Assembly (NCBI RefSeq): GCF_001696455.1
Contig: NZ_MAUJ01000005.1
Coordinates: 186,001 to 250,000, forward strand
Length of the DNA stretch: 64,000 nucleotides
Reading direction: 5' to 3'
Origin: Pseudoalteromonas luteoviolacea
GTDB taxonomy: Bacteria; Pseudomonadota; Gammaproteobacteria; Enterobacterales; Alteromonadaceae
The position numbers were made by a program, and so were the translations under genes. The notes beneath the pieces were generated by a model. That model searched no databases. It saw only the letters and a program-made list of their open reading frames with translations, and had not been told where the DNA came from. Below, piece by piece: positions 35,183-45,507 of the stretch (position 1 is its first letter; each line of letters starts with the position of its first letter).

Positions 35183-35545
35183 TTAATTCCGGATATGGGC
35201 ATAAGATAAAGTTGGGAAGCCTGAAACACATGTAGAACTGTCATCAGGGATCCAAATTGATACTTTCTTTTTCGTAGCTTGAGCAGCTAAAAATATAGAA
35301 AGAATAGCATCCGCATTCTTTATCTTTGTTGAGTCCCAACGTATTGAGTCCAACCCCTTATTTGGACAATTATTTGAACTGGGAATTGTTGATGTATTAT
35401 TTATCTTTGGAATATAGATATAGCAAATACTATTATCAACATGACACCCAACATGAGTAATTAATGTATCAATTTGCTTTGCGTATGTAACAGTAGAAGC
35501 TAGTAGAGCTATTGAAAACAGCAATATTTTAAACAATTTATACAT
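35183..35545 (-). CDS. Small secreted protein, function unknown
   Basis: 120 aa starting with a clear signal peptide (MYKLFKILLFSIALLASTVT, cut near YAK). The mature part has four Cys (two near residues 34 and 41, one near 59, one near 107) that could form disulfides, and no repeat or known domain. The coding sequence is very AT-rich compared with its neighbours, as are the flanking 110 bases, which may indicate recent acquisition. It stands alone between srmB and an unrelated ORF. Confidence 0.55.
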   Translation of the reverse strand: MYKLFKILLFSIALLASTVTYAKQIDTLITHVGCHVDNSICYIYIPKINNTSTIPSSNNCPNKGLDSIRWDSTKIKNADAILSIFLAAQATKKKVSIWIPDDSSTCVSGFPTLSYAHIRN

Positions 35546-35661
35546 ATCCTGACTAATTTATAAAAACATTAAGATATCAAAAAAAAGCCATATGGATCAA
35601 CATACAATTAACAACCATATTTAATATAGTTAAAGTTAGTAAATATACGAAGGGCAAGCTT

Positions 35662-36456
35662 GTGGAAGAGTATCAGAAAGTAATGTTGGAAAAATATTTA
35701 GCAGAGCTGCGCTTACTTGTTGATCCTCACCTCATTGCAAAGTATCCCAGCTTTGCAGAAAAACCCTACCCACTTGGTCGCTGCAAAGAAATCCGCAATG
35801 CAATATTAGAGTTATTACTAGAGCGTCTCGCTATACCGATAATACCTAAACCATTACAAGTATTAGAAAGAAAAATAAGATTAGGGCATACGTTAAAACC
35901 AGTTTGGGGCTCTTTAAGAGATGAATATTTCCAAAATGCCATTTTAATTGACGACTGGTATATAGATGCAGCTAACGACACTGTAAACCCAAATAAACCT
36001 AGAGTTGAAATATTAAAGCTCCAGCAAAGTGGGTTTAGCGCGATTACTAGCTTTGAACAATTTTGTCTTATCGCTAGAAAATACTGGCAGGTGTCTATCT
36101 ATAAAAATGACGTTTACCCCGCAATTGCCCCTTTTTTACCATTATTGTGTGTCAATGAAAAAGGCGCTTGTTGGCTCGGTGCTGCAAACGATGACATGAT
36201 AGCACTAGCAAGATGTTCACAATTTACCTTGAGTGAGCGGATCTTAACAAAACTATCAAGTACACCAAGTGCCATAAAACAACAATGGTACGCACATTAC
36301 GCCAATCTCAATAACCCACTACTGGAGCAGCACTCGCTGGATCCCGTTGAGTTTTGCCAGCGATACCGAAATGAGCAAAAAGATCAAGATTTATCTTTTC
36401 GGGATGATGTCGTTAAATCTTACTTACGCTTAGCGCAGGGGGTGAGTAGCTTTTAA
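35662..36456 (+). CDS. Conserved-looking protein of unknown function (264 aa)
   Basis: A soluble protein without signal peptide. It starts with GTG (VEEYQKVMLEKYLAELRLLV) with AAGGG 8-9 bases upstream. There is a segment KPYPLGRCKEIRNAILELL, and later a mixed helix/strand region with GACWLGAANDDMIAL. I recognise no domain. Its last 44 bases overlap the end of the convergent MFS gene. The first half of the gene is AT-rich. Confidence 0.6.
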   Translation: MEEYQKVMLEKYLAELRLLVDPHLIAKYPSFAEKPYPLGRCKEIRNAILELLLERLAIPIIPKPLQVLERKIRLGHTLKPVWGSLRDEYFQNAILIDDWYIDAANDTVNPNKPRVEILKLQQSGFSAITSFEQFCLIARKYWQVSIYKNDVYPAIAPFLPLLCVNEKGACWLGAANDDMIALARCSQFTLSERILTKLSSTPSAIKQQWYAHYANLNNPLLEQHSLDPVEFCQRYRNEQKDQDLSFRDDVVKSYLRLAQGVSSF

Positions 36457-37588
36457 ACCACAAAGAGGCGCCCAGAGCAACGCACACAATTGGCACTGAC
36501 CATATGTTAAGCGGTTGCCACCCAATCTCGCTCTCTAACCAACCAGCAAATAATGACGACACCACAACCATACTAAATACAAAAAACTCGTTTGCTGCCT
36601 GTGTTTTTGCTCGCTCATGGGGTTCATAAGTTTGGCTCACCAAGGCCGTCGCACTGATAAACATAAAGTTCCACCCAACACCCAGCAAAAACAGTGCCGT
36701 CATAAAGTGCCAGTGAGTCACACCAAGTAAATTTATGACGGCACATGCCAACATAAACAAACAACCTGCCACTGTCATATTTACGGCACTGTAGCGTTCC
36801 ACTAATTTCCCCGTAAAAAACGACGGTAAAAACATGCCAAGTACATGCCATTCAATCACCAGAGCTGACTCTGCTAAATCAAATCCATGACGATGCATTG
36901 CTAACGGGGTTGCAGTCATCAACAGATTCATCACCGAATAACTGATCATGCCGATAAGCGCGGCAATGACAAATTGTGGCTGTGAAATGATTTCTTTTAT
37001 TGGCCGCGGAGCCAAACAGCTTTGCTTTTCAGTAACTTCGTTAAATGCCACCATTTGCAGTAGGCATAAAGCAATCAAATATACACAAGTTAATGCTAAA
37101 AATGAGTTGGCATAGTTAAGTGCGGGAAAGTGGTGATTCACCCAAACTGCTAGATTTGGCCCTAAAATCGCGGCGATGACGCCACTTGCCATTATCATCG
37201 AAATCGCTCGCGCAGGTTTGTCACTGGCTTCAATTGCAGCAAAGCGATATAGCGTCGCAAAGCCGATACCAACACCAATCAAAAACGTCGCGACACAAAA
37301 TAAGTAAAAATGACTTTGAGATAGGGAAATAAACCCAATAACCGCGCCAAGCGTACCTATGACATTACCAATACTAAACCCAAGCTTTCGACCAGTTTTT
37401 GCCATAACGAGTGAAGCTGGTACCGTTGTCAATAACAACCCAAGCATCTGCATTGCGATTGGCAAAGTAGTCAAGGTGGCTGAGGGGCTGAGCATTTGGC
37501 CCACCAGTGCGCTGATGGTCACCAGCAGAATATTGCCCGTTGTCATTAAGCCCTGACAGCAGGACAACAAAAAAACGTTTTTATTCAA
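36413..37588 (-). CDS. Major facilitator superfamily transporter
   Basis: 391 aa with 12 predicted membrane helices and the loop 2-3 signature AKTGRKLGFSIGNVIG (a degenerate GxxxDRxGRR motif). The first helix has LLSCCQGLMTTGNIL and the C-terminus MVVVSSLFAGWLESEIGW. It resembles drug/solute exporters of the YfmO/CynX type, but the substrate cannot be deduced. Its stop lies inside the convergent 264-aa gene. Confidence 0.8.
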   Translation of the reverse strand: MNKNVFLLSCCQGLMTTGNILLVTISALVGQMLSPSATLTTLPIAMQMLGLLLTTVPASLVMAKTGRKLGFSIGNVIGTLGAVIGFISLSQSHFYLFCVATFLIGVGIGFATLYRFAAIEASDKPARAISMIMASGVIAAILGPNLAVWVNHHFPALNYANSFLALTCVYLIALCLLQMVAFNEVTEKQSCLAPRPIKEIISQPQFVIAALIGMISYSVMNLLMTATPLAMHRHGFDLAESALVIEWHVLGMFLPSFFTGKLVERYSAVNMTVAGCLFMLACAVINLLGVTHWHFMTALFLLGVGWNFMFISATALVSQTYEPHERAKTQAANEFFVFSMVVVSSLFAGWLESEIGWQPLNIWSVPIVCVALGASLWFKSYSPPALSVSKI

Positions 37589-37624
37589 TTTAACTGTCCC
37601 TGCTTTTTAGAAAGGGTAATAAAC

Positions 37625-37849
37625 TCAATACGTATTATGCTTTGGCTTCACAGTACACATAGTCAATTCATCGTGGCAGCGCATTAAGCACTGCCTGATA
37701 AGTGGATCTCCTTGAGGGTGATCTTCTCTACACATACCGGTGCAATTTTGCTGTGTCTGTTGGCAAGAAAGCGTTCCTTTGGGCGACACATACGAAAAAT
37801 GGCTACAGCCTTGTAGCAGCAATAATAGCGCTAGTATGCGTATTTTCAC
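37625..37849 (-). CDS. Small cysteine-rich lipoprotein, unknown
   Basis: 74 aa with a lipoprotein signal ([15 protein letters not shown], lipidated Cys 15). Then five more Cys (about 29, 36, 40, 54, 58, 65 region) in a short mature chain, suggesting disulfides or metal binding. It overlaps the yaaA stop by four bases (ATGA), so it is translated from the same mRNA. No family name is known to me. Confidence 0.65.
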   Translation of the reverse strand: MKIRILALLLLLQGCSHFSYVSPKGTLSCQQTQQNCTGMCREDHPQGDPLIRQCLMRCHDELTMCTVKPKHNTY

Positions 37850-38625
37850 GACTGTTCTTCTCTTAAAAATACCGGTTCATTGGCTTTAATTGTTGCTTCT
37901 TCGCTAAAGTAATAGCCAGCAACATCAAAGGCTTTAAGTGATTCTAGGTCCTGTACTTTATTTTCCATAATGTAACGCGCCATCATGCCACGCGCTTTTT
38001 TCGCGTAAAAGCTGATCACTTTGTACTGGCCATTTTTACAATCTTTAAATACCGGCGTAATGATATCTGCTTTCAATGCCTTTTTATCTACCGCTTTAAA
38101 ATATTCATTCGACGCGAGATTAATTAATGCACTTGCGCCACTTTCGGCCAATGCTTCATTCAGCTTTTCTGCAATCACACTGCCCCAAAACTCATATAAA
38201 TTCTTACCACGAGAATTGGCCAGTTTGGTGCCCATTTCTAGACGATAGGCTTGCATAAGGTCGAGTGGCTTAAGCACACCATATAATCCCGATAATATGC
38301 GTAGGTGTTGCTGAGTATAATCAATAGTTTCTTCTGATAAGGTTTCAGCTTCCAATCCCGCATACACATCCCCATTAAAAGCAAAAACAGCTTGCTTGGC
38401 ATTGTCTGCTGTAAAAGGTTGAGACCACTGTGCAAATCTGGCTGCATTTAACCCAGCTAACTTATCGCTGATTTTCATTAAACTGCCGATTTCTTGTGGA
38501 CTTAAATCACGACAGACTGAAATTAATGCTTCGGAATGCGTCAATAACTCAGGGAAGGTGTGACGCTCTGTTGGTGCACTAGAGTCGTAATCGAGATTTT
38601 TTGCTGGTGAAATAACCGTGATCAT
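37846..38625 (-). CDS. yaaA: Peroxide-stress protein YaaA
   Basis: 259 aa, E. coli length. It starts [15 protein letters not shown], with [29 protein letters not shown] and the late segment [17 protein letters not shown] all typical of the family. YaaA lowers free iron and protects against oxidative damage to DNA; it binds DNA with a cleft of conserved Lys/Arg. It is divergent from tal; yaaA and talB are also neighbours in E. coli. Confidence 0.95.
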   Translation of the reverse strand: MITVISPAKNLDYDSSAPTERHTFPELLTHSEALISVCRDLSPQEIGSLMKISDKLAGLNAARFAQWSQPFTADNAKQAVFAFNGDVYAGLEAETLSEETIDYTQQHLRILSGLYGVLKPLDLMQAYRLEMGTKLANSRGKNLYEFWGSVIAEKLNEALAESGASALINLASNEYFKAVDKKALKADIITPVFKDCKNGQYKVISFYAKKARGMMARYIMENKVQDLESLKAFDVAGYYFSEEATIKANEPVFLREEQS

Positions 38626-38914
38626 TGATAGCCTATTGACTTAGATATTTATTAATGTCAATTTCAACACTATCCACAGTGAATCGCAAGCGTAAAACCT
38701 TCTGCTCATAGTGTTCCGTTAAGCCGCAAGGTAACAGACAACATCACTACTGTGGAAAACATAACACGCCTTACTATAACAATGACCAAAATTGGCTAGG
38801 ACATCTCTGCTTGTCTCGTTGCAAGCGGACATTTGACCTATAAAAGCTGATCACGGTATTGCAACATAGGGTGTGTAATTTATTTATAGCTGCAAAATTA
38901 GGAATGAGGACAGC

Positions 38915-39865
38915 ATGACTTCAGCATTAGATAGGCTAAAACAGCATTCATCGATTGTCGCCGATACTGGCGACATCGAAGCGATCCGTAAACATCAACC
39001 GGAAGACGCAACGACTAACCCGTCACTTTTATTAAAAGCAGCTCAAACGCCTGCCTATCAGCCGTTTCTAAAACAGGCTTTAGATTACGCTAAATCACAA
39101 GAGCAAGACGAGCACAAGCAAGTTGAACTAGCATGTGATTACTTCTCGGTATTAATTGGTAAAGAAATTGCCAACATCGTACCTGGTTATATTTCAACTG
39201 AGGTTGATGCACGTTTGTCTTTCGATACACAGGCGACGATTGCTAAAGCACAGCAATTGCTTGCATTGTATGCAGAACAAGGCGTAAGCAAAGATAAAAT
39301 CTTAATCAAAATCGCCTCAACTTGGGAAGGCATCAAAGCGGCTGAAGAATTAGAGAAGCAAGGTGTAAAATGTAACCTAACACTGCTTTTCAGTCAGGCT
39401 CAAGCACGTGCATGTGCTGATGCAAATGTATTCTTAATTTCACCATTTGTTGGCCGTATCTTAGATTGGCACGTCGCACATGGTGTAGATAAGCCGACTG
39501 ATCCACTGGACGATCCTGGCGTACAATCAGTTCGTACAATCTACGATTTCTACAAGCAACATGGTTACAAAACCGTTGTTATGGGCGCAAGCTTCCGTAA
39601 TACCGGTGAAATTGTCGCACTGACAGGATGTGACAAGCTAACGATTAGCCCAGCATTGCTTGAAGAGCTTGGCGAATTACCAGCGAGTGAGGATTACCTT
39701 TTAGAAAACAACTACGAAGTTGCTCAGAAACCAGCACCTTTAACTGAAAGTGAATTCCGTTGGTTACATAACCAAGATGCGATGGCAACAGAAAAGCTGG
39801 CTGAAGGTATTCGCGCATTTGCACACGCTCAAGAAATTCTAGAGTCAGAAGTTAAGTCTCTTTAA
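38915..39865 (+). CDS. tal: Transaldolase
   Basis: A 316-aa TalA/B-type enzyme of the non-oxidative pentose phosphate pathway. It starts [19 protein letters not shown], with the signature [12 protein letters not shown], active-site Lys in [13 protein letters not shown] (about 130), and [20 protein letters not shown] sits 5 bases before the ATG. An inverted repeat (39878-39914) follows the stop. Confidence 0.96.
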   Translation: MTSALDRLKQHSSIVADTGDIEAIRKHQPEDATTNPSLLLKAAQTPAYQPFLKQALDYAKSQEQDEHKQVELACDYFSVLIGKEIANIVPGYISTEVDARLSFDTQATIAKAQQLLALYAEQGVSKDKILIKIASTWEGIKAAEELEKQGVKCNLTLLFSQAQARACADANVFLISPFVGRILDWHVAHGVDKPTDPLDDPGVQSVRTIYDFYKQHGYKTVVMGASFRNTGEIVALTGCDKLTISPALLEELGELPASEDYLLENNYEVAQKPAPLTESEFRWLHNQDAMATEKLAEGIRAFAHAQEILESEVKSL

Positions 39866-40328
39866 CAACTTTGACCCACACAGAGCCGACAGTGATTTCA
39901 CTTAGGCTCTGTGTTACGTTCACCACATTAATCAAATTTCATCCAACTTTTTCATATTCATTTACAAAGTATATTTATCGACTTGCCTGCGGTGCATTTT
40001 AGATATGATTCGGTGTAGCCATCCACCACGCCTTCGCTTTCATCCCTTTAACAGAAACATATATAAATCAATAAAGTATATCTTTAATTTGACTTATTCC
40101 TGCTACTTTAATGCACTATTTTAGGCGCGAGTAGTCACATCATTCAATCTACAAAACTCTCCCACACTGTCATCAAAGTGTCACTTTGTTTTCACTTTAA
40201 ATACATATTAGTGTTTTATTTTTCTACTGTCTGTGATATACCAGCATTACTCGAAGTGTGTTTTTCATGCAAGTTGGGGTAATGCTAAAGCACATGTTTT
40301 GAGGTTAGTACATCAATAGGAGATATTC
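39866..40328. other. 463-base intergenic region after tal
   Basis: A hairpin at 39878-39914 (arms ACACAGAGCC and GGCTCTGTGT, plus an inner AGTGA/TCACT) probably ends tal but lacks a T-run. The remainder is AT-rich, with no supported ORF; the promoter of the DUF3545 gene should lie here but I could not assign boxes. A small ORF near 40001-40120 is not convincing. Confidence 0.5.
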
Positions 40329-40520
40329 ATGGATAGCCTAGACGATATGATTGAAATAGTAGAAAGTCCTGAACCAAAGAAAAGAGCCTCTTCGAAGGGG
40401 AAAAAAAGAAAATGGCGTGAAATTGAAGCGCTCAAAGACAGACAGCGCCTTCGAAAGGAACTAGAAGAACTGGATATATTTGCAGACAGTGTCGACCTAG
40501 ACGAACTCGATTTTATATAA
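40329..40520 (+). CDS. DUF3545 family protein
   Basis: 63 aa, highly charged. It opens with an acidic MDSLDDMIEIVES, then a basic segment (KKRASSKGKKRKWREIEALK) and a helical DRQRLRKELEELD, ending in acidic residues. This pattern matches the DUF3545 proteins of marine gammaproteobacteria, whose function is unknown. The AGGAG 6 bases before the ATG supports the start, and a strong terminator begins at the stop codon. Confidence 0.8.
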   Translation: MDSLDDMIEIVESPEPKKRASSKGKKRKWREIEALKDRQRLRKELEELDIFADSVDLDELDFI

Positions 40521-40550
40521 CAAAAAGGCTCTTTTAGAGCCTTTTTGTTT
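40519..40550. terminator. Terminator after the DUF3545 gene
   Basis: AACAAAAAGGCTC/GAGCCTTTTTGTT form a 13-bp stem with a TTTTA-type loop. The internal T-run works for the plus strand and the A-run for the minus strand (the end of ung). Confidence 0.85.
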
Positions 40551-40605
40551 ATCTGCAATGCATTACTGATTTGGTATATGCCATACCATTTCAGTAATAT
40601 CCTAT

Positions 40606-41265
40606 TTAGACTTGCCAATTAATCGGGCGTTTTCCCATTGATTGCAGTAGGTCATTGGCTTGTGAAAAATGCTTACAACCAAAAAAGCCACGATGTGCAG
40701 AAAGTGGTGATGGGTGAGGTGCACGCAACACATGGTGTCGTTTACTGTCTATTGCTTTACCTTTCTTTTGAGCATGCGAGCCCCAAAGTAAAAAGACAAT
40801 GCCTTCACAATGTGTATTGATTTTATCTATCACTACGTCAGTAAAGTGCTCCCAACCTAAATGCTTGTGAGAGTGTGCTTGACCTTGCTCAACGGTCAAA
40901 ACTGTATTTAGCAACAACACCCCCTGCTCCGCCCAAGGCAAAAGGTAGCCGTGATTGGGAATTTCGAACCCTGGAATATCTTGTGCTAGCTCTTTATACA
41001 TATTCGCTAGGGAAGGAGGCGGCTTTATACCCGGCAAAACAGAAAAGCACAACCCATGGGCTTGATTGGGTCCATGATATGGATCTTGGCCTAAAATCAC
41101 GACTTTAACCTGATCTAGTTCAGTGGCTTTGAATGCTTCAAAGACCTTGTCTTCAGGAGGATAAACCGTCACACCTTGGGTGCGGCGCTGTGCGACATAA
41201 TTCATCGTATCTTGAAAGTATATTTGTTGCTTTTCAGCTCCTAAAAGATCTCGCCATGTTGTCAT
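40606..41265 (-). CDS. ung: Uracil-DNA glycosylase
   Basis: A 219-aa family 1 enzyme with the water-activating loop [26 protein letters not shown], and [13 protein letters not shown] with the catalytic His. It excises uracil from DNA. Its ATG overlaps the btuF stop (ATGA), so it sits at the end of the cobalamin operon and may be translated by coupling. It ends near the bidirectional DUF3545 terminator. Confidence 0.97.
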   Translation of the reverse strand: MTTWRDLLGAEKQQIYFQDTMNYVAQRRTQGVTVYPPEDKVFEAFKATELDQVKVVILGQDPYHGPNQAHGLCFSVLPGIKPPPSLANMYKELAQDIPGFEIPNHGYLLPWAEQGVLLLNTVLTVEQGQAHSHKHLGWEHFTDVVIDKINTHCEGIVFLLWGSHAQKKGKAIDSKRHHVLRAPHPSPLSAHRGFFGCKHFSQANDLLQSMGKRPINWQV

Positions 41266-42116
41266 TGCCGTTTTCCATAATAAGTTCTTGAAGCGTGGAG
41301 TTTATCACACATATCCCTTACTCCAATCAGCATTCTTGTGCTAAAGCGGTGTAATAGGTCAGCGTCAACCTCAATATATTGCTGATGCTTCACAGCAGGT
41401 ATTTCTTGCCATAGTTGCCAATCAACTTTTGGCGGTTGTTTTTCCGCTCTTTCATTGGGTATGACAATAGCCTGAGGATGTTTAGCAATGACATTTTCTA
41501 GACTTATCTGCGGGTATTCAGTGGTTGCGTCCGCAAAAACATTTCTTACGCCACAAATAGTGAGGGTTTGATGTATCCAAGTTTTACCATTGATCGTCAT
41601 CAAAGGGGAAGGCCAAAGCTGATAGAAAACATCCAGAGCTTCTTTACGTTGATAAGTATCGACTAGTTGCTGGTATTCACTTAAGAACTTTTCTGCTTGT
41701 AATTTCGCTTGTACTTCTCGACCCGTTAACTCACCCAACTTCATCAACTCCTTTGGTACTTGATGAATATCTTTGGATGTACTGTACGCGACCGGAATGC
41801 CTAACGCTTTTAGTTTCTCTATATCCGCTTCTTTATTGCCATTTTTCCATACAACCACAAGATCTGGACGCAGTGCAAGTACCTTTTCAAGCTGGATCCC
41901 ATGAAAGCCCCCTATCCTTGGTATTTTCTTTGCGGCTTCTGGGTAGTCGGCATGCTCAACCGTGCCAACAATCCGCTCCCCCGCACCTATGGCATATAAA
42001 TTCTCGACAATATGAGGCGCTAAAGCAATGATCCGTTTTGGTAGTTGCTGCGGCTGTGCATTCACCAATGAACTCACCAAAAGCAATACGCTCGCTAAGA
42101 TCCTTTTTATCAGCAT
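41262..42116 (-). CDS. btuF: Periplasmic cobalamin-binding protein BtuF
   Basis: 284 aa with a signal peptide ([20 protein letters not shown]). The mature part has the class III binding-protein plan: [51 protein letters not shown], and a second lobe with [19 protein letters not shown]. BtuF binds vitamin B12 and delivers it to BtuCD. It starts at TAATG overlapping the cobO stop, within the cobalamin operon. Confidence 0.92.
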   Translation of the reverse strand: MLIKRILASVLLLVSSLVNAQPQQLPKRIIALAPHIVENLYAIGAGERIVGTVEHADYPEAAKKIPRIGGFHGIQLEKVLALRPDLVVVWKNGNKEADIEKLKALGIPVAYSTSKDIHQVPKELMKLGELTGREVQAKLQAEKFLSEYQQLVDTYQRKEALDVFYQLWPSPLMTINGKTWIHQTLTICGVRNVFADATTEYPQISLENVIAKHPQAIVIPNERAEKQPPKVDWQLWQEIPAVKHQQYIEVDADLLHRFSTRMLIGVRDMCDKLHASRTYYGKRQ

Positions 42117-42715
42117 TAGAAGTCAAACCCTTTCTGCGCTTTAATTCCTGCTTCAAATGCATGCTTGACATTTCTAACTTCACTCACCGTATCTGCAAGC
42201 TCTGTCAAGCTTCGATGCGCGCCTCGCCCTGTAATGATCACAGATTGCATTTTAGGCCTGTTTTGAAGCGCTTCAAGCACTTCATCTAAATCTAAATAAT
42301 CGTAACTGACCATATACGTCAATTCATCTAGCAGCACTAAATCAAGGCTTTCATCTTTTAACCACGCCTTTGCCTGTTGCCAAGTTGCTTGCGCTGCCTG
42401 AGTGTCGGTTTCTCGGTTTTGCGTCTCCCAAGTGAATCCTGTTTTCATGACCGCAAAAGGGACTCCGGCTTTTTCGAGCAAGTTGCGCTCGCCGCATGCC
42501 CAATTCCCTTTAATAAATTGCACCACCGCTGCCTGCATGCCGTGACCAACACAGCGAGCAACGGTGCCAAAACCAGAAGTAGATTTGCCTTTCCCATTGC
42601 CAGTGATTACCTGTAGGATCCCTTGTTCTATATTCGCTTCAGCGACTTTTTGATCCACTTGTTCCTTTACTTTTTGCTGTCTTGCTTTGTGTTTTTCTTG
42701 ATTTTTTTCTGTCAT
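42116..42715 (-). CDS. cobO: Cob(I)yrinic acid a,c-diamide adenosyltransferase
   Basis: A 199-aa BtuR/CobO-type enzyme. The P-loop is VITGNGKGKSTSGFG; FIKGNWACGERNLLE, LVLLDELTYMVSYDYL and the late GRGAHRSL are family segments. It adds the adenosyl group to cob(I)alamin or precursors. It sits between cobQ (9-base gap) and btuF (overlap). Confidence 0.93.
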   Translation of the reverse strand: MTEKNQEKHKARQQKVKEQVDQKVAEANIEQGILQVITGNGKGKSTSGFGTVARCVGHGMQAAVVQFIKGNWACGERNLLEKAGVPFAVMKTGFTWETQNRETDTQAAQATWQQAKAWLKDESLDLVLLDELTYMVSYDYLDLDEVLEALQNRPKMQSVIITGRGAHRSLTELADTVSEVRNVKHAFEAGIKAQKGFDF

Positions 42716-42724
42716 GCTTAGCTC

Positions 42725-44194
42725 CTATACGTCGAGTGCAAAAATCTTTTCTATATCTAGGTGTTGTTCACAAATATCTGCTAGCTTATCGAGCTGCGCT
42801 TCTCTATGTGCGTCTAAATCAAAACCTTCGTCAGTAAACTTACCGTGACTCGCCCAACTTAAAATAGCAGAACATGTATTTGGATCATCAAATAGCCCAT
42901 GTAAGTATGTGCCCGCCAACAAATTATCATCCGAAATAAACCCATCATAATTCGTACCCAGTGGGTGTTTGGAAAATTCAAGAAAAGGTTTATCCAATGC
43001 GGGCCCAGTACTGATACCACAGTGTATCTCGTAGCCACGTATCCCAATCTGCTCATTGTTTAATAAACACGTCCCGAACACATTTGTAAGCTGCTTAGTG
43101 TCGCTAAGTTCTGTGGTAAAAGAAGCTAAGTTTAACGCAGTCACCTGTGCTGTTGTCGACTCAACATGAAGTGGATCAAAAATCGTTTGTCCTAACATTT
43201 GAAACCCACCACAAATACCCAAAACCTTACCCTGATACCTTAGGTGGCGGACAATTTCTTTATCCCATCCCTCAGATCGCAAAAAGCGCAAGTCGTTAAT
43301 TACATTCTTGCTACCTGGTATGATTATCAGATCAACTCCCCCAATCTTTTCGCCATGCCTAACGTATTTAAGATCAACTTTAGGGTTGAGCCGTAAGCTG
43401 TCGAAATCGGTGTGATTACTAATGTGTGGCAGCAATAAAACAGCGACCCTCAGACAGGCATTTTCCGTACGGTTAGTGATGGTAACCGCATCTTCCGCAT
43501 CGAGTGTCAGGTCATGTAAATAGGGCAGAACGCCAAAGACTGGTTTACCGGTATAGTCTTCTAACCAATCTAAACCCGACTGCAATAAGCCAATATCTCC
43601 ACGAAAACGATTAATAACAAACCCCTTTACCAAAGCCTGTTCTTCTTCACTAAGCAGCGCGAGTGTACCAACTAAATGTGCAAATACCCCCCCTTTATCA
43701 ATATCAGCAATAATGATCACAGGGCAAGATACCTTGCAAGCAAACCCCATATTCGCAATGTCGTTTGCTCTTAGGTTTATTTCAGCAGGGCTGCCCGCAC
43801 CTTCAACAATACAATACTCAAATTGCGCTGCTAAGCGCTCATGAGATTCAATAACCGCGTCCATCGCAACTGCTTTATAATCGTGGTATTTCCCGGCTTC
43901 CATGTTACTCAGCGCCTTACCATGCACGATTACTTGAGCACCAGTATCTGTATTGGGCTTTAATAGAATGGGATTGAAATCCACACTTAAGGGAACGTTC
44001 GCAGCCACAGCTTGCAGAGCCTGAGCGCGACCTATTTCCCCCCCGCATGGTGTTACTGCACTGTTGAGTGCCATATTCTGCGGTTTAAATGGCGCAACTT
44101 TAATACCTTTACGCGCTGCGACACGGCATAGCCCAGCCACAAGCGTGCTTTTGCCCGCATCTGAAGTAGTGCCCTGCACCATCATTGTTTTCAT
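42725..44194 (-). CDS. cobQ: Cobyric acid synthase
   Basis: 489 aa. The N-terminal dethiobiotin-synthetase-like ATP domain starts [22 protein letters not shown]-terminal class I glutaminase domain (about 255-470) has nucleophile Cys in [10 protein letters not shown] and the His of [10 protein letters not shown]. It amidates four side chains of adenosylcobyrinic acid a,c-diamide to cobyric acid. Early corrin-ring enzymes and CobB/CbiA are absent from the window. It overlaps cobU by four bases (ATGA). Confidence 0.95.
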   Translation of the reverse strand: MKTMMVQGTTSDAGKSTLVAGLCRVAARKGIKVAPFKPQNMALNSAVTPCGGEIGRAQALQAVAANVPLSVDFNPILLKPNTDTGAQVIVHGKALSNMEAGKYHDYKAVAMDAVIESHERLAAQFEYCIVEGAGSPAEINLRANDIANMGFACKVSCPVIIIADIDKGGVFAHLVGTLALLSEEEQALVKGFVINRFRGDIGLLQSGLDWLEDYTGKPVFGVLPYLHDLTLDAEDAVTITNRTENACLRVAVLLLPHISNHTDFDSLRLNPKVDLKYVRHGEKIGGVDLIIIPGSKNVINDLRFLRSEGWDKEIVRHLRYQGKVLGICGGFQMLGQTIFDPLHVESTTAQVTALNLASFTTELSDTKQLTNVFGTCLLNNEQIGIRGYEIHCGISTGPALDKPFLEFSKHPLGTNYDGFISDDNLLAGTYLHGLFDDPNTCSAILSWASHGKFTDEGFDLDAHREAQLDKLADICEQHLDIEKIFALDV

Positions 44195-44733
44195 TTTATT
44201 TCGCTTTTCAAATTAAGCGGCAAGCCTGCCATTACAAAGTCGACACGATCCGCAATTGTTGCAATATCTTGGTTTAGCCAGCCAGATTCATCTACAAAAC
44301 GCCTGCTTAACTCACCCATAGGCACAATGCCATGACCCACTTCATTACTAACCAATATCACACTGCCTTGAGTTGTTTTTAATGCTTTCAGTAATTTAAA
44401 TTTGTTGTTATTAAATTCACGTTCACTGACTTCACACAACCCATATGTTAACCATAGCGTGAGGCAGTCTATGAGCACACATTGCTTAGGTGTAATCTGC
44501 GCAATGATGTCAGCAATCTCCCAAGGGAGTTCTTGAACTTGCCACACAGGTGATCTCGTGGCTTTATGATGCGCAATGCGAACCGCCATTTCATTATCTT
44601 TACTTTGCGCAGTCGCAATATAGATCAGTTCTTCCACGTGACCTTCTGATAGCCAACGTTCGGCCCGACACTCTGCTAACGAACTTTTACCAGAACGCGC
44701 GCCGCCGATGATTAATTCAACGCGCTTTGTCAT
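44191..44733 (-). CDS. cobU: Adenosylcobinamide kinase / GTP guanylyltransferase
   Basis: About 180 aa. The P-loop is [19 protein letters not shown], with [42 protein letters not shown] and a late [18 protein letters not shown]. It phosphorylates adenosylcobinamide and transfers GMP. The ORF is open to 44892, but the extra 53 codons overlap cobS and have no family match, so the start is ATG 44733, overlapping the cobS stop (ATGA). Confidence 0.93.
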   Translation of the reverse strand: MTKRVELIIGGARSGKSSLAECRAERWLSEGHVEELIYIATAQSKDNEMAVRIAHHKATRSPVWQVQELPWEIADIIAQITPKQCVLIDCLTLWLTYGLCEVSEREFNNNKFKLLKALKTTQGSVILVSNEVGHGIVPMGELSRRFVDESGWLNQDIATIADRVDFVMAGLPLNLKSEIK

Positions 44734-45506
44734 AACAAACTCACTACACAAAATGTCAAAATTGCGATTTCGCAGATCTGCTGTGCGGCCCCCAAACAAT
44801 CTCCTGTATAACCACCGAGCTGGTGAGAAAACCATTGTTGACACACCCACCGTGTAAGCCACAAACAAACACCCAAACCGATCAAATGCCAAATGGAAAA
44901 ATCAGCTAAATAAAACCCCATCGATGCCACCGCAAATCCAGTAGCGTAAAGGACAACCCTGCTCGTCGGAGTTAAACTTTTTGCAACTGGTTTTACTTTG
45001 CTTTGCGCATCCAATTGTACATATGGCAACTTGCCTATTATGCTGGTTGCCGCCATTCTGCTCAGCGCATGTGCTAGTACAATGCTGAATAGTAAAACGG
45101 ACATATCCACACTTAAAGCCAACAACAATTGGTATTTACTCAGCATTAAAATTATCAGTGCTGTACCACCATAGGTGCCAATTCTACTGTCTTTCATGAT
45201 GTCTAGCTTTTGCTGCTGGCTCCAACCGCCGCCAAAGCCATCCCAAACATCGGCAAAGCCATCTTCATGAAATGCACCCGTGATAATTAACCCCAAGCCT
45301 ATAGTAAAGAGAATGGCCACCCCCATGGGTAGACACAAAGATAATAGCCAAAGCGCTGACGCCAAACATAGACCGATGCAGAATCCAACTGCTGCGAAGT
45401 ATCTGCTAGATAGGTTTATATCATCCTCATTAACGTCACCGTTTAATTTGATTGGTATCCGAGTCAAAAAAATCACGGCAAGCTTCAACAACATCAACTG
45501 AGACAT
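44730..45506 (-). CDS. cobS: Adenosylcobinamide-GDP ribazoletransferase (cobalamin synthase)
   Basis: A 258-aa integral membrane enzyme joining adenosylcobinamide-GDP with alpha-ribazole. It has VIFLTRIPIKLNG, SSRYFAAVGFCIG, GAFHEDGFADVWDGFGGGW and DSRIGTYGGTALI, the family hallmarks with several hydrophobic helices. The start is ATG 45506 just after the cobT stop (TAACATG); a TTG at 45518 inside cobT is an alternative. The stop overlaps cobU. Confidence 0.94.
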   Translation of the reverse strand: MSQLMLLKLAVIFLTRIPIKLNGDVNEDDINLSSRYFAAVGFCIGLCLASALWLLSLCLPMGVAILFTIGLGLIITGAFHEDGFADVWDGFGGGWSQQQKLDIMKDSRIGTYGGTALIILMLSKYQLLLALSVDMSVLLFSIVLAHALSRMAATSIIGKLPYVQLDAQSKVKPVAKSLTPTSRVVLYATGFAVASMGFYLADFSIWHLIGLGVCLWLTRWVCQQWFSHQLGGYTGDCLGAAQQICEIAILTFCVVSLL

Positions 45507-45507
45507 G

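Noticed and set aside
44734..44892. The 53-codon N-terminal extension of CobU
   Set aside because: It lies within cobS in another frame; the kinase family begins at the [11 protein letters not shown] start that overlaps the cobS stop.
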